This document shows, piece by piece, positions 36,810-51,900 of a stretch of DNA of 64,000 bases. Location of the stretch: assembly GCF_014905175.1 (NCBI RefSeq), contig NC_057791.1, positions 19,596,177 to 19,660,176 of the forward strand, in the 5' to 3' direction. This DNA comes from Aphidius gifuensis. Its lineage: Eukaryota; Arthropoda; Insecta; Hymenoptera; Braconidae. The first letter of the stretch is position 1. Every line of letters starts with the position of its first letter. Under the pieces are notes generated by a model. The model was not told the origin of the DNA. It was given only the letters and a program-made list of their open reading frames with translations, and did not search any database. A program made the position numbers and the translations under genes.

Positions 36810-38170
36810 CAAAACCGATCTTCTGTTAGATATCCTGATGCACTCTCTTGTTATAAATAAATAAATATACGAAAGAAGAACCAAGAGAATATAACCAAGA
36901 AATTCAAAGCTTGTTTATATATATGTACGCAGACAAAACATTTCTCAGTGTTTTTTCTTAAATCAGAAGTACAGTATATAGCATAAAGTTTGGTTGAAGA
37001 AAGAGAAAGAGTGTCTGATGGTACATTGGCGACGGCGGCGATGGCATTCAGCCATGTATTCCGCATGTACCACACAAAATACACTCACCGATAATAATGT
37101 ATTATCCTTGGCTATGTACAAGATAGACATAAATGTCCTCTGGATATGTCTCCACAGTATTACGCTGGTACTTTTGTCCTCGAGAATAATATTAAACACA
37201 CAGCAATATATATATATTATATTTATATATTTGATTGTCAAACTAGTTGCAACAACAAATCGAGTTCTGCTCCAATTATCAATTTGTTAACCAAACGCCT
37301 TTTCATATATTGTTTCATATAAATTAACAAACAATATATATTATAATTTAATTTTAAATGTCAATTGAATTATATAGGTATTTTATTTTTGATACTTGTT
37401 TTAAAATTACTTCCTTATTTTATTGACTATTCTCGTATATTATTGAATAAAAGTTGCGGAGATTTGATCACTGATTTATTACATTTGTGATTTTATATAT
37501 TTTTTATATAACTACTATGTATAAAGTTGGTGGAAAAATATTCAACTGGACATTACTACTTGGGAAATTTATGGTTCATTGAAAAATCAATTGATAACAA
37601 ATCGTTGTTTCTGACTTGGTTTAAATTGTTGTGGTTGTATAAAGTCAACTTTGCTGCAGATGTTTTTTAATTTAATTGCAGCAATTTATATTTTTATTTA
37701 GATATAAATTATTATAAATTGAGATTGCAGTGTATATATGGATATGATAAGGTTGCTGAATTGAGATAGATCAGGTGGTTTATAATTTATTGAAAGACCT
37801 ATTGCGCAATTGTGAAAAATATTAACAGTCAATGACATTAGAAAAAAGTTATTTCAAATAGCGTTTATAATATTTTGCAAAAAAAAAAAAAAAATTATAA
37901 CTAGATATTTCGAGGCTTGTTGATGGATTGAGATGTAATTTTTTCTTGCATCAGTTGTTGAGTATACTATTATCTACAAAATTACTGTCTTGTTATTTTC
38001 AACAAACAATAATTATACTCCAATAGCTGCTTGTATAACTCGAATTTTTTTTATCCCAAGAAATGAAAGAAAAATTGAAAAATAAAATATCGTCTTTTCT
38101 CGTTTATATTTTTTAATTAATTTTGCATTATATTGTTTGAAAATGATAAAAATATGAATCATATGACACC

Positions 38171-38377
38171 ATGTTAAAAATCATAACTTGTATATTTTTT
38201 ATCTCAAGAAATATTCTGATTATATCCAGCTGTGTTCGACACGATGTCCAACAGTTACCTCGTAGGGGGTCACAAGTTGCTGTTAACGGCTACAAGATAG
38301 ACCGTGTCAAAATAGCAATACAGCAACTTTTTTTTTTTTATATTTTTTTTTTTTTAATACGTTATTATTCTCTGTAG
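38171..38377 (+). CDS. Doubtful small open frame with a hydrophobic start
   Basis: 68 codons. Residues 1-20 (MLKIITCIFFISRNILIISS) are signal-like. The middle (CVRHDVQQLPRRGSQVAVNG then YKIDRVKIAIQQL) has ordinary protein composition, and the end is homopolymer-derived Phe/Ile. If real it would probably be spliced before the T-rich end. No family is recognised, and chance is likely in this AT-rich setting. Confidence 0.12.
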   Translation: MLKIITCIFFISRNILIISSCVRHDVQQLPRRGSQVAVNGYKIDRVKIAIQQLFFFYIFFFLIRYYSL

Positions 38378-39268
38378 CATCGTTTATCCATGTCCATCAT
38401 TGTGTGCATAAACTAGACGGGCTTACCCCTTGACACAGGAGACCCGCAGTGACCCATACTTTATATACCTGTGATTTTTTTTTCTTCTCAACAAGGCAAA
38501 AAAAATATTTTACCTCAAAAGGGTTGACTTGGAAAAAGAATAATAATAAAAATAAATAAAAAAAAAAACTTGCTAATATAATAAAAAAAAAAAAAAAAGA
38601 GAAACTCAATCCTTCCGGCTTGACGAAGGCCCTTAAAATACCTGGAGACCTGATCAGCCCATCACTCAGTCCAAATAATCGTCACTCAAAAATTTGTTAT
38701 GGAGTAAAAACCTTTTATTTTCTTTTTTCTTTTTTTTCTTGATTTTTCTTTTTAAATTATCTTTTTCAATTATTTGTTTACGCTTTTAGCTATTATCCAT
38801 TATTTTTATTTTACTTTTTTTTTTTTTTTCATCTTCATCGTCTTGAACCATGTTGTTAAACGACTCGTCGTCGTAGAATGCAATTGAAATTTGCAATAAA
38901 TCCAAGAATAAACCAACAAGCCTTTGTGTGTGTATATATATTCACTGAGCTATTGTAAATCTTATGATTTTAACAGGGGTTTGAGAATTGTTTGCTGATG
39001 GAATGGCGATAGAATTTCGAACTATTCTCTCTATAAATACACATGCATTTATTGCTTATTTGTCTATTTTCATTATCAACAAAAACAGCCTTAAAATTTA
39101 TATCAAAAATAAATATCCAAATAAATATATATATCAATGAATAAATTCCACTTGATCATACATATAAAAAGTAAAATTAATTTAGAGCATTAAGGCTATA
39201 AACATAATAAAAATATATATACAAATGACAACAATAGACCATCAAAACATACAATATTGTTCTGAATT

Positions 39269-39514
39269 TTGTGTCCATTATGCGTTGAGCCGTGCTTTTG
39301 CCGACAGTTTAAACATAAAGGTATAGTAGTGACCCTTTCTCATGTGGCAAAATTGGGGTTTACATTTGTTAAAATAGACAAAGACAAGAGGGGTATAGTT
39401 ATTAGTTTTATTATACCGGTAACACAATGTAGTGGCATACGCGTATTATATCACCAACTGTTTGCTAAATATACCAATCTGGTCTCCAGTATTATCAAAC
39501 GATTAAATAAATAA
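39269..39514 (+). CDS. Doubtful 81-codon open frame without ATG start
   Basis: An open frame from a TTG (no upstream ATG in frame) to a TAA, with mixed amino-acid composition (LCPLCVEPCFCRQ near the start, HVAKLGFTFVKIDKDKRG in the middle). It does not consist of homopolymer translations, so it may be an exon or a pseudogene scrap. No homologous family is recognised. Confidence 0.12.
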   Translation: MCPLCVEPCFCRQFKHKGIVVTLSHVAKLGFTFVKIDKDKRGIVISFIIPVTQCSGIRVLYHQLFAKYTNLVSSIIKRLNK

Positions 39515-42500
39515 TTTTTCTATTTTTTTTTTTTTCATATATAAAATGGCTATAAATAAGTGCAAAAGAACCTGTCATATTTATATTATATATATCAAAT
39601 TAACTATTATATTATTTATTGGCTTGTGATCGTCGATGTGAATAGTCATCATCCACAGGATTACGCACTTATATACTTCAAGCTCACTACTCTATACAAA
39701 TTGCTTATTTTTTCTCATCTTGAAATACACACAGACACCCTTTTTCTGTAAATTATACATATATATTTTTCGATTCTTGGTACATACATATACATAGACA
39801 CGTGACCATAACACAGAGAAAAGCTTGAATATTTTATCATCCGGAAAATTACTTTTGCATAGGCGTTTATCATCATACTACATCATTTTTTATATTTTTT
39901 TTTTTTGCCAACTTTTTTTCTTTAACAATATCACCCCTCTGATGTACTTTGGTTATATATTATTATTTTTTTTTTGCATCAGTAATACATACTCATCTTG
40001 CTACTGTATATACTCCCCCATGGGGGATGTACCATGAATTTTTATTCGTCTTATTAACCCCTATAAGTCTTAGGGGATGTATTACCCTTTAATCTAATCA
40101 GCCTCATTCAACAAGAGCGTGATACAAGTATAACCAACCAACCACAACCACATGCCACACTTTGTACTTACTATATTGTTGGTATATTTAATGCATCATC
40201 GACTTTTTTACTCTACTCTTTTACATTTTGTCTATCCTCTTATACTAATGTTATAAATCCATATGTACTTGATGATGCTTTTTTATTATATAAAAAATAA
40301 AATATATATTTTTTATTTTTTAATAAACATTCAATGACAATTTTATATATATGTATATGTAAACCAAATAACATTAATCAAATATTAATTTATAGTATGC
40401 CACAACAAGTCAGTAATCTTTTATTATTATATATATATATTTTTTTTTCTATAACAACAAAAAAAAATTCTTTTTCATTGGTGTATATTTATTTATATAA
40501 AAGCCACTATAAAAGATAGTTTGGGGTGCGTGCGTCCAATGTTTGTAAACTTTAGAACATATAAAGCAGAAGGTGTGAACGAGATTCAATACAAAAAATT
40601 TCAAATAATTTTATTGAGAAAGACGAAAAATGGCACATGCGTACATCTGTCACTGTATTTTCCATCAGAATTGTGTGTGACTTTCTATTCTATTCTCATA
40701 CATATATTTTATATTTTATCCTTTTTCTTTGAATAATATAAAAGTGTCCCGTTGGGTTTTGGTTGATATAGCTAGTATATAATATTATATACAATAGAGA
40801 GAAAAAAAAGAAAAAAAAAAAACCTCAAAAATTCTGAGAAGCTGAGCTATATTTCAAGAGCTTGCCAGTTCTTCTTTAACTATGGCTTGTGTATATATCT
40901 ATACTATGCAGACTGGTCGATCTGTTAAATCAGTTTCGTGCCACAAACAGCCTCCGCATCTTCCTCGTAGTTGGTTTGTTATATAGAGAGAACACAATCA
41001 TCTCATGATCAAGTTGAAAAACTATAAAATAAAATATAAAAACAACCTCGGACAAGATATACATGCTTATGAACATAAAGTCAATGTAAACAAAGCTCGA
41101 ACCTTGCATCTCTTATGTCTAGTTATTATTTTTTTTATTTTTTAAATATTATTATTATTAATAGCTATATAGATTTTACTGGTAAATGTTAGTTTAAAAT
41201 GCGCGACCCTTCAGGCTTGTTGCTTGTGTATTAACACATGTATGTATGTATTGAAATTCAAGAAGCAATAAGTACATGAGAATTTGTAATTTTTAAATTT
41301 ATCTTTACTTTGTAATATTACTTAGCATAATTCAACATAAATGGTAAATTATAAATGTCGGAAAAATGAATAAAATAAAAGACAATACATACCTATATTT
41401 TCTTTCATTCAAAAGAATTTTTTTTTCTTTTATTTTAAATATATAATAGACAAAATTATCTGAATTTTAAATATGTATTTACTGGAATTGTAACTTTTTA
41501 TATGTATTAGTTATTTAAAATATATTTGAGGGGTTGAATTTAAATTTTTTTTTTTTAAATTTATTCTATACCTTTATTCACACCCTCTATATACTTTATC
41601 TAAATCTTTTGAAATGATAATTTTTTTTTGGTTGGGTCATCCTGTCTGTTTGGCATACAAATTTTAGTTTGAAATAAAAAAATTAAATTAAAAACTATAC
41701 GTGTGTTTTTGTGTTTCATTATACACACATGGTTTTTTTATTTAAATAACTATATGCGAAGAAAGCATGTATATCTATGTATATTTTTGAATAAGTTAAG
41801 AGAAAGCAATGAATTTTATATTTTTGATAATCACTCTGTATTTATTACCGATGCCCCCATGACCAACCGTGACGTTGCCATAATTTTTAAATCTAATAAT
41901 ATATCGATTAACTTTTTTTATTTATATATTTATACACATTTTTTTTTTCACTATACTCTTAATCTTTCGGCTCATCGCAGTAATTATTTGAAAAAAGAAA
42001 AACAAAAAAAAACAAAAAATGATTAATAATGGGTATAAGAAAAAAAAAATTATAAAAATCTGGGCTTGGAAGTTATGGAACGTGTGTGACACATAAACCG
42101 ATGATAATAAAAAATAAAAATTATAATAAAATTATAAAATATATATAATAAAAAATTGAGGCAGATGTGGGTATACGCAGATGAGTAGGCTCGTGTATTT
42201 GCCGTCTGTCACACGTTCATGCAGATGAGCAAAGATCAGGCCAATACACTGCACTGCAATATTTTCAATCCCTTATGTATCAAAAAATAAAAAAATGAAA
42301 TATAAGCAGGTCTCAGGTTTGATGAATAATAATTTTTTTTATATTAAATGATGTGTGGCATGATTCAAAAAAGATGCTTCAATTTTTTGTTAGTTGAATT
42401 GAAACCTGCAGCATAATGTAACAATGAATGTGGGCTGCAGCTACTGTGAGTAGCTCCAAAAAGACTGAGTTGATTAATTTTTAAATAATGTAGCTAATGG

Positions 42501-45500
42501 AGCATTAGACAAAATCAAGGTATTTACTATCTAATATAAATTTTATATATATATAACAACAATAAGTCTAGTCATCCTGTAGGTTAACAGCAGTGTGTTG
42601 TGATCCTGTTTCTTCAAGCGTATAGACATAGCAGTTTTCCTTGTGCCCAATCAACCAAAGAGTAATTTTACGGACTGTCGAGAACCTTTGCGAATCGCCT
42701 TTTTTTCCTTTTTTTTTTTTTTTTCTAACAAAAAATACTTTTTTTTTCTTCTATTTTTTCTTCTTTTCTTCTTGTGCTCTCGAAAACTGAGAACCACTTT
42801 TATTCTCTTTTGCTCACTTTTACCTCAAATCTTGATCTTTTTTTTTTTTTTTTTTTCATTTTCTCTTCTAGATTCTCAGCATTTTTTTTTTTTTTTTATA
42901 CTCTTTGTTGTTTATTTTATTTTTTTTATTTCCTTGAGCATTTTTGCTCATCTATTTTTTTTCTCAACACATGCGTACAGTGATTTGTCTTCCGTTATAT
43001 ATTATTTTTTTTTTCATCTTTTTTTTCTTTGTTTGTTTGTTTATGAATTATTTTTTTTAAAGTGCATCAAGTCATTCTTAAGCCAATTGAATTGGACGGA
43101 CAATTAGCAGAGTTATGCATGGGTTTACTCGCTCAAATGATAAACACGTGCCTCAAGTATTTTTTGCTCTCATCACTGTATACGTTCCCGAAATTTTTTA
43201 AACACCAAAAAAATATAAAAATAAAATACAAACTCGTTAGCGCCTTATTTTCATCATCATTATCATCATCATCATATAATAATTTGTTTCAATATACACA
43301 CATACATAACAGCAACAGTGATAATTATATTTTATTTCCATAAAAAAAAGTAAATAAAAATTATAATGTCTCTTGAGATTTATCAAGGATATAATACGTC
43401 TGAAGTGGGTTGATTATATTTTGCCTTGAAATTCAAGTGGATATATATACGTGTGACTACTTAAAAAATAAAAAATTATATTTCAAGTATCTATCAAAAC
43501 ACTTGATGATTGTTGATATAACAGTGCTTTTATTATACTTAAAATAAATTGATACCATCAAAGCTAGCAATTAATTTTCTGTTAAATTATATTTTAACGT
43601 TTATTTAACGTTGACGTTGTTGGCTCCGCGCAGATGGATATAATATTAAGGTAAAATTTTTCAAGCAAAGACTCTCGACCGCACACAGTTCGTGGCCTTC
43701 AAATGATCGTTGGCAATTACCCAGCTTGAGAGAGTTGATTGGGATGCGAAAAAGTATAAAAAAACAATGTATAAAAAATTTTAAATAAATAATAAAAATA
43801 TAATACTTGTTGGGCTATTTTGAAATTGCCTATGAGATTATTTTTTTTTTTTTATTAAAATCAACACTTGTCGTAGTTGGAGCACGTAAAAAGAGTGTGA
43901 ATTCCTTTCGAGTGTTTTTTCATTTTCTGCGTTTTTTTTTTTTTATTGATATTATTATTGTTGTTTGATTTTTATTTTTATTATATTTTTTTTCGGTATG
44001 TGAATTGATACAAAGTTCCAAGTGCATTCGTGCGTTAAACATCAGACTACTATTATTTTATATTTGTTAAGTGCTCTATTGTTTTTTTATTTATTTTTTT
44101 TCTTCTTAATTTGCTGGGAGATTGTGATTCTTCTTAAGTTTAAAAATAATATAAAAATAAGCTTGACCATTATGTGAAATTTTCTCAACGTTGCGAATTA
44201 ATGCGAATGCTTGGAGATCTTGTGGCATTGGTTGTAAACCGTTAGAAAAATGTCACATGAACTTGATCTTAAAATTGTTTTCATGTTTAATATTATTTTT
44301 AATTTTATTTATTTTTTATTTTACTCGAGAAAAATAAACTACAGTTGCAAGAATTAATTTTATTATTTTTACTTTTTTTTTCATATTGATTCTTTGTCTT
44401 TAACTCTTTATTTGAAATAAAAATAATAAAAAAAAGAAAATTGTTAACGCAGTTTGAATAAATTGCTTGCATAGAAATTGAATTTAAAAAAAATATATTT
44501 TATAATTTTCTATGATAATTTCAGGAAGCTATATGGTGAGTTTAAAAAATGACAAAGTTTTTTTTCTGTCCCCTCGGATGCTGCAGTTAAATCACCCCAA
44601 TATTTTATGGCATGGCTAAGCCAAACAATATTTATAAAGAAGAATAAAAAAAAAAAAAAAATAACATATCCAAACTCAAGATATTATTCGAGGAGAAAAA
44701 AATATATATTCACAATTGTCATGGCTTTAAATCTGATGTTGAAATACTTGAGGTCATGGATCCGGATAAAATGTAAAGCGTTCGACAAAAGGGGGACGTA
44801 AAAAATATATATACACAAAATCCATAGGACGACGAAGAAATCTATACGTATAATAATGCCAAGTGGTATCACGCCCGCAACAAAATAAAAATAAATTATA
44901 TTGGAAATTTTTATTTTTATATACAAAATAAATATGATCCCGATGAATTTCTGTTTTAACTGATGAAAAAAATAATAAATAAAATTCATACACTTGATTT
45001 TCAATAACATACATCCAACAACGAAAGACAAAAAGTTCAAAAAGACGAAGGAAGAAATACTTTAATAACAAAGAATAAATAAAAAACAAAATGGCAAATA
45101 AATTCTTTCATCGTTATATAAAAGATGCCGCTAATATTTTTCGCCATCTTCAAGATGCTCACTTGAATTTACAAACAGTATATATATAATATCAAAACCA
45201 ATATCGCTACATACATATATTAGATCAACAGCAAATTGAAATTAAAAAAAAAAAAAAAATATTTATATAAAATAACTCGTCATTAGTACATATATACTTT
45301 CAACATCTTTGTTTTGTTGATGAAATTAACATTTAATCATCAGATTATCGATTACAAAATACTTTTTTTATATTTCTTCAATAATTATTATTATTTTTCA
45401 TTTTAAATGCAACATGTATTTTTACAATAATAAAAATAATAAACATGAAGATTAAGGTTATATCCCACGTTGACCGGAATCTTTCGAGACGATAAAAGAA

Positions 45501-45892
45501 AAAAAATAAAAATATAAAAATAATAAAAAATTGTACATTAAAGTATTGCAGATGAAACGATGAGTAAATGGGGGAGGAGAAACCTACCGGTTATATGAAA
45601 AATAATAAAAAAAAAAAAAAAAGTCAGAACCTCCCGGAGGGTGCAATCCATTGATCGTGCATTGGTCCATGCACATCAGAGTTTCAGAATCTTTGAAAAC
45701 CGCAGACTCAAACCACACTATATACTGTCAAATGCGGGGATGCTAAAGAATATTATGAAAATAATATATAAGTAAATGGATCGAAGCTGCATATATGTAT
45801 CAAAATGGGACACACAGAATCAACGTGTGTGTTTAAAAAAGTATAAGAGCAAACATACTAGTTTTAAAAAAAAGCCAGCTGATGTTATAACA

Positions 45893-45957
45893 GTGATGGT
45901 GGTGGTGGCGGTGGTACGGCGGTGATGGTAGCAACATCAGCGGTGGTAGTGGTGGTC
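45893..45957. repeat. Degenerate GGT repeat
   Basis: Imperfect GGT/GGC/GAT trinucleotides over about 65 bases, one of the few G-rich tracts in the desert. The minus strand reads His/Pro-rich as an artefact. Confidence 0.75.
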
Positions 45958-48900
45958 TATGAAGAAAGAATATAAATATATATAAAAAAAATAAAATATC
46001 ATCCCGCCGGTGGTCTTTTCCTGTCTTCTGTGACGATGTATAACCAAGGTATATACTTATTGTATAGATATCTTTCTGATGCTGGTTCATTTCAACCACG
46101 AAAAGTCACCCCGAGGCGCTATACATACATATACAAGTGTGCATATACATAAAGATACCAATAGGCATTGATATTTCTTTGACAATAGAATAGACCAGTG
46201 TGCCCTCGGCTAGATTGCGGCAATATTTTGACAATATACTAGTATTGATGGCTTACCAACCCCAAAAACTATTGGAATTTTTATTCCCCCCAAGGGACAT
46301 CAAGAATGATTTTTTTTTTTCTATTTCTCTTTTTTTTTTTTATGGCTTGTTGATGTTTGTCAAATTTTTAAACTCAACCTAGGATAGAATTTTATATATA
46401 TATTTTTTTTTCTTCATTTTTCATTGTCGGAAATAGACAAAGTAACTGATCAGTGTGCATCAAAAATTTGTTTATAGTATAGCTTAAAAAAAAATAGTAA
46501 GAAGGTTAAAAAAAAAATTATTTTTTTCTGCTATATTTTGAAGATGAGCATGAAGACTATCCAGTTTGTGTTATGTTATACTGTACTTTATAAAAAGAAT
46601 CTAAACAAACCGCTTTCAAAAACTAGCACAATATGTAATCCTATTATTATTTTATATTATAAAATTTTCTTGTGTCTAGTTTTGCTGTGTATAAAGAATT
46701 TTTTTTTCAAATTCTATTGTGACATTTACCGCCAACCCACACACACACACATAGCCATTGACTTTCTTTTTATTTTTTTTATTTTTCTAAATGTATAACG
46801 TTACTTTTGTTACTGTCAACTTTATATTACTTTCAATTTGTCACACGTGTGATTATTATATTGAAATAATAAAATATGAAATAAAAAAAAATTTGATGAT
46901 TAAATAAAAACACAAAATTCTACAAGAACATCGTAAAGAAAAATAAAAAAAATTAAGCTATATAATTTAAATAATGAATAAAATATAATAATGAATAAAT
47001 TTTGGAGACATTGACAGACAGATAAGGTTGAGAGTGATGAAAAATCATGTTGACCAGTACCAGGTATAAACCTTCCTCTAACTCTGATGTAGATACGAAA
47101 TAAAACTTTGAATTTTTAACGTTAGAAAAACATAATATATATAAATGAAATAAGAAAAATATAAAAAAAAAAAAACTGCAGGGATGCCAAGAAGTCGCCG
47201 GTTGGTTGATGCAGCATCATGGGGTGCATATCCCAAGTTCTTTGTTAACTCATCATTGTTGACGATATTTTTTTCATTCTTTTCTTTTGAATATGAGCTC
47301 GAAGCTAACTATCTCTTTAGTACCCACAAACCTTGGAAAAAAATACTTCGAGGAAGTCAGTAGTTTTATTCACACACGTATGGATTTGATGCAAGATTGA
47401 ATTGAAAAATTTAAAATAATATTGGTCCTTGTTATATACAGCATTTGATATTTTATTTTTTATTTTTTGTGGTTTTTATAACGAACAACTCAGCGAGACA
47501 CTTTCACGCCTACGAAATTTTAAATAGGCGTGTTTTTGATCTTGACTCGATAGCCCATCAGTATCTTATTACCACGATCAATCTTCAATTTTTTTTTATT
47601 TATTAATTTTTTTATTATTTTCCATATATCACCTGGATTATTTCGATTTTAAATTCCAAAACGACTAGACGTTTGGTCTTGTTGACTTTCGTAAACATGC
47701 ATATTTTTATATATAGTTTTTTTTTTCTTTCATTTTTGACGGTCGTGGTTTATGTTTTAAATAAATACGAATCATTGCACAATGCTTTTTATGATAAATA
47801 AAAAAAAAAAAACAAATCCATTGTATGAATTGTATGTTTTTTATGTCGCCCACGGCATTTTATATTCTCCTTATGACCTTTTTCATTCTCTCAAGACTCG
47901 ATGAATCAATTCAATTCAATGGAATATCACGAATTAAAAATAAAACAAAGCTAAACAAATATCGTCAAAAAAAATTAAAATAAAATACATATTAAAATTA
48001 TATAATACAATAATATACATTTAAAAAATAATTATATTTAAATACGACAATATAAATATATTTTAATGATTCCTTTATTTTATAATAAAATATATTATTT
48101 ATTTATTTTTTAACTGAATAAAATATAATGACTTGATGGAAAAGGAAAAAAATTATTTAAAATAATTTTTTTTTGCTTTGAATTTTCAAAAAGAAAAAAA
48201 ATATGTATATCATAAAATTTTAATACAAGTTATAAGTGTTTATATATTATTTTTTTGTATTATATTTATTTTATTTATATATTGTTTTTTATATTTTTTT
48301 TTATATTAACGAAAAAGCCATCAGGTCTTCCGGCGCATTTATGCATTGCGTGACTGACCTCTGATATACTTATAATATTCATACAGTACATACTGTACAT
48401 AATGCACATAATGTACATGGTCCAATCCAAAAATTTTACTCAAAAATTATTATTTTATTAATATTATTATTGTTATTGTTTTTGTATTATGAATTTATGA
48501 GAAAAATAAATAGAAAATAATTATAATTTTTACTGGAAAATTTATTAGTTTATTTATACGAATTGGAAAATATAAAATAATAATTAAATTGATTATGCTA
48601 TTATCAATTTAAAAAAATATAAAAATAATAATTCATATTAGTATTTTTATTATTATTATTTGTTATATAAAGTTGATAAAAAATTTCATTCAAAAATTTA
48701 TTTACGGTTCTATTTTTATTAATATTATGAAAATAAAAATAATAATTTGTTTTTAAAATAGTTGATGGATATTTTATACTATTATCAATTGAAAAAAAAA
48801 AAATTAATAATACTTTATATTTACTATTATTATTTTTAAATATAATAGACTTTTTAAAAAAAAAATTGCAAATTTATTGTTTTATTTTTATTAATAGAAA

Positions 48901-51900
48901 AAAAAATAATACAGTAATTTTTTTTCAAATAGTTTATATTGTTTTTATTATTTACATTATATAAAAATACCACTAATGTCTCAAAAAAAAATTCAATATA
49001 CGAATTAATGAGTATTAACATCCTTATTGCGATATACCATGAAAATATTATAGTTTTCTTTTTTACATCGACATGTTCATATATAAATTTTATTATACAT
49101 TAAAAATTTTTCCATTATATATTTTTCGGGTATTTTAACTTTTATTGTTATTTAATTTATTTATTTATTTTTTATTTTTAAATTCAGTTCATTCACGATC
49201 AATAAAAAAATATTATATTCCCATAGTGTATACATGTATATAAAATATACAGACATTTGAACATACATTATTGTACATACCAATATAGAAAATGATTTAA
49301 AATTTGAAATTATACATTATAAAAAAAATAAAAAAAAATATAAAAGATGATGGAGGCTGTTGATATGTTGCGAAGAATCTTATGCTTAAATGAAATGCTT
49401 GCAAAGAATAAAAAAAAAAAAAAAGTAAAAACTTTTTAAATATCCAATGATACCCTCCTTTCCCTCCCTTTCCTCTTTTTTTTATTTTATTTTTCATGGC
49501 ATCCCTAAAGATAACGGTACGAGCATTATACATGTAGCATATAAAAAAATATATTTTAAAAAACTTATTGGAATGAATCAGAATTTGCCGAAAAATATAT
49601 TGTATAAAAATTAAAAAAAAAAAGAAATCATCGATATCATTATTTAAACCCATAAATGTAATTTTAAAAAAAAATAACCATTAATGTAATTTACGTGTTT
49701 ATAAATGTAATTTAAAAAATAAAAATATATATTATTCATTGACCTATTAATAAATAATATTTATTTTTCAAACTACGATTGGTAATCGCACACACACACT
49801 AGCATAATATTTAAAATATGTAAATATAATTTACTGAAAAAAAAAAAAAAATTTAAATTCAATTCACATGTAATTTTCAATTGAATGAAATTTAAATTTG
49901 TTCATGAAATATTCTAACATTTTTGGGATATAGAGATTGATTTTTTTATTTTGCAAAATCAATTTGTGCGAAAGAAAAAAATATCAAGATAAAAGAGAGA
50001 GAGAATGTTAAAAAATAATATAAAAAAAATGAACCAATTTTGTTTGATTGATCATAATTAATTCACCAGTTGTTCTACAGGAAATGTTTGTTTGTGTAAA
50101 TAGATGTGTTAGTTTTAAAAGTGTATATACGGGATGAGCCAATTGATTAAATTTATTTTAGATAGTTCAATTACTCACCAAGTAATGGTATATACTCAAA
50201 CTGAATATAAAAAATATATTTAACATACAAAATATATTTGGATAAATTCGTATATACATTTAGTCTAATTTATATTTTAATAATTTAGATAATTAAATTT
50301 ATTGATAACTTTAAATTTTATTTAAAATAATAAATTACAAATTTCAATTCCACCGATAAATTTAAATTCTACAAAAACATTCTCATTTATTTAATTATTT
50401 ATTTAACTTTAAATGAACCCAACAAAATGATCCACAATTTGAAAAATTAATTATTTTCAATCTGAAGAAAAGGCTAATAGTATTTTTAATTTGATATAAA
50501 AATATTTAAGAAAGTGTTGGAGAATATATATAGTACTTTAGTCTAAGAAGGCTAAGTCTTAATACTTGATTATAATTATAATATTTAATATGATGCAAGT
50601 GAGAAGCATACTGTTGCTGCGCATCATGACAACACAAATTCATTGTCCTACTTATTCAAAATATTGTTTTTTTATTATAATCATTATTATTATTATTATC
50701 TTTTGAAACCTTGTTGACCTGACTTTATTCCATCTGCAATCGTATATTAACATGTCTAGTATGTTTTTTTTATTATTACAAAATTACAATCAACATGAAA
50801 ACTGACCTTTTTAAATATTTTTTATTTCTCTTAAATATACAACTGAATATTGTTTTTGGATTAAATGCAAAATATAAAAACAATATTTAAATTTTTAAAT
50901 ATTTATATATTTTTGATTGAAAATTATTCACAAATTATAATTATTATAAAATTACGTGATTATTAAAATTTTGATTAGTTTTTTGAGGTGAAAAAAATGT
51001 ATATTTATTTATTGAGTTACTTTTTCTTTTTTTTTTTATTTTTAATCTTAAAACTTTCATGTCCTTCAAGATCTTGATAAACGTTTATATATATATACAT
51101 TGCTCCTAAATGGAATAAGTTTTTCATTGAATTAAAAAAAACTTTTTACGTTAAAGTATAAGATAAAATAAAAAATAAAATTAGTTTTAAATTCTTGTTG
51201 ACTACTAAAAATCATTTATGTTTTTTTTTTTTATTATATCATAATATATAAAATATCGATTACATAAATTTTTAAAATAAATATGAAATATAAACAGGTG
51301 AATATTATGAACACAGTTAATTGAATTGATAAATGAAAATTAGAGCAATGGAAAAAAAAAATGAGTAAAAAAAAAAAAATGGATTTATAATCTATCAGCT
51401 TACCAGATGACAGGTGAAAATAAGACGATGATATTTCAATGGTTTCCAATGAAGGTATTTAATAAATAATATAAAAAAAAAATTAAATTAAAAAAAATAA
51501 ATATAACAGAGATAACGCACGTGCGGACAACTGGACCGCACACATGGTTAAATTTAAAAGCGATGAGAATTTAGTGCCTGCTGTTGCTCCTGTCGCATGC
51601 TGGTTGTTATTGTTGTTATATATTTATCGGTGATGCTCAATCGAGTCGTTGTGTCACCTTGTATATACTCACTTTCTACTCCATCTCATATTATTATTTT
51701 TTTTTTTTCATAAATTCACTTTATCCTCAGCAACAATGTTTTTTTTTGAATATAAATTCAAAATATTTTATCTATATATTTTTTTCTTGCATCTAAAGAA
51801 CAAGTAGATTTTTAAAATTGAAAATAGTTATTATATTCATTCAACTGTATATAATCTTTTTAAATTAATTTAATTTATTACTCCATTAAATAGCACATGT

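Larger units (their letters stand above)
35445..38170. other. AT-rich gene-poor stretch
   Basis: No gene is recognised. Contains an inverted repeat near 36.4 kb, a CAA microsatellite and a mixed patch at 37000-37180 with overlapping open frames on both strands but no splice-bounded exon. Confidence 0.5.

Noticed and set aside
38421..38467. Minus-strand TATATAAAG followed by a GTAAG donor
   Set aside because: The donor is only about 35 bases beyond the TATA box, leaving almost no room for a first exon.
42643..43107. 154-codon + frame
   Set aside because: Nearly all Phe, Leu and Ser from T-rich DNA; no start context, domain or splice support.
45640..45680. GTGCA...TGCAC short palindrome as a regulatory hairpin
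   Set aside because: Arms of only five bases; expected by chance in a window this size.
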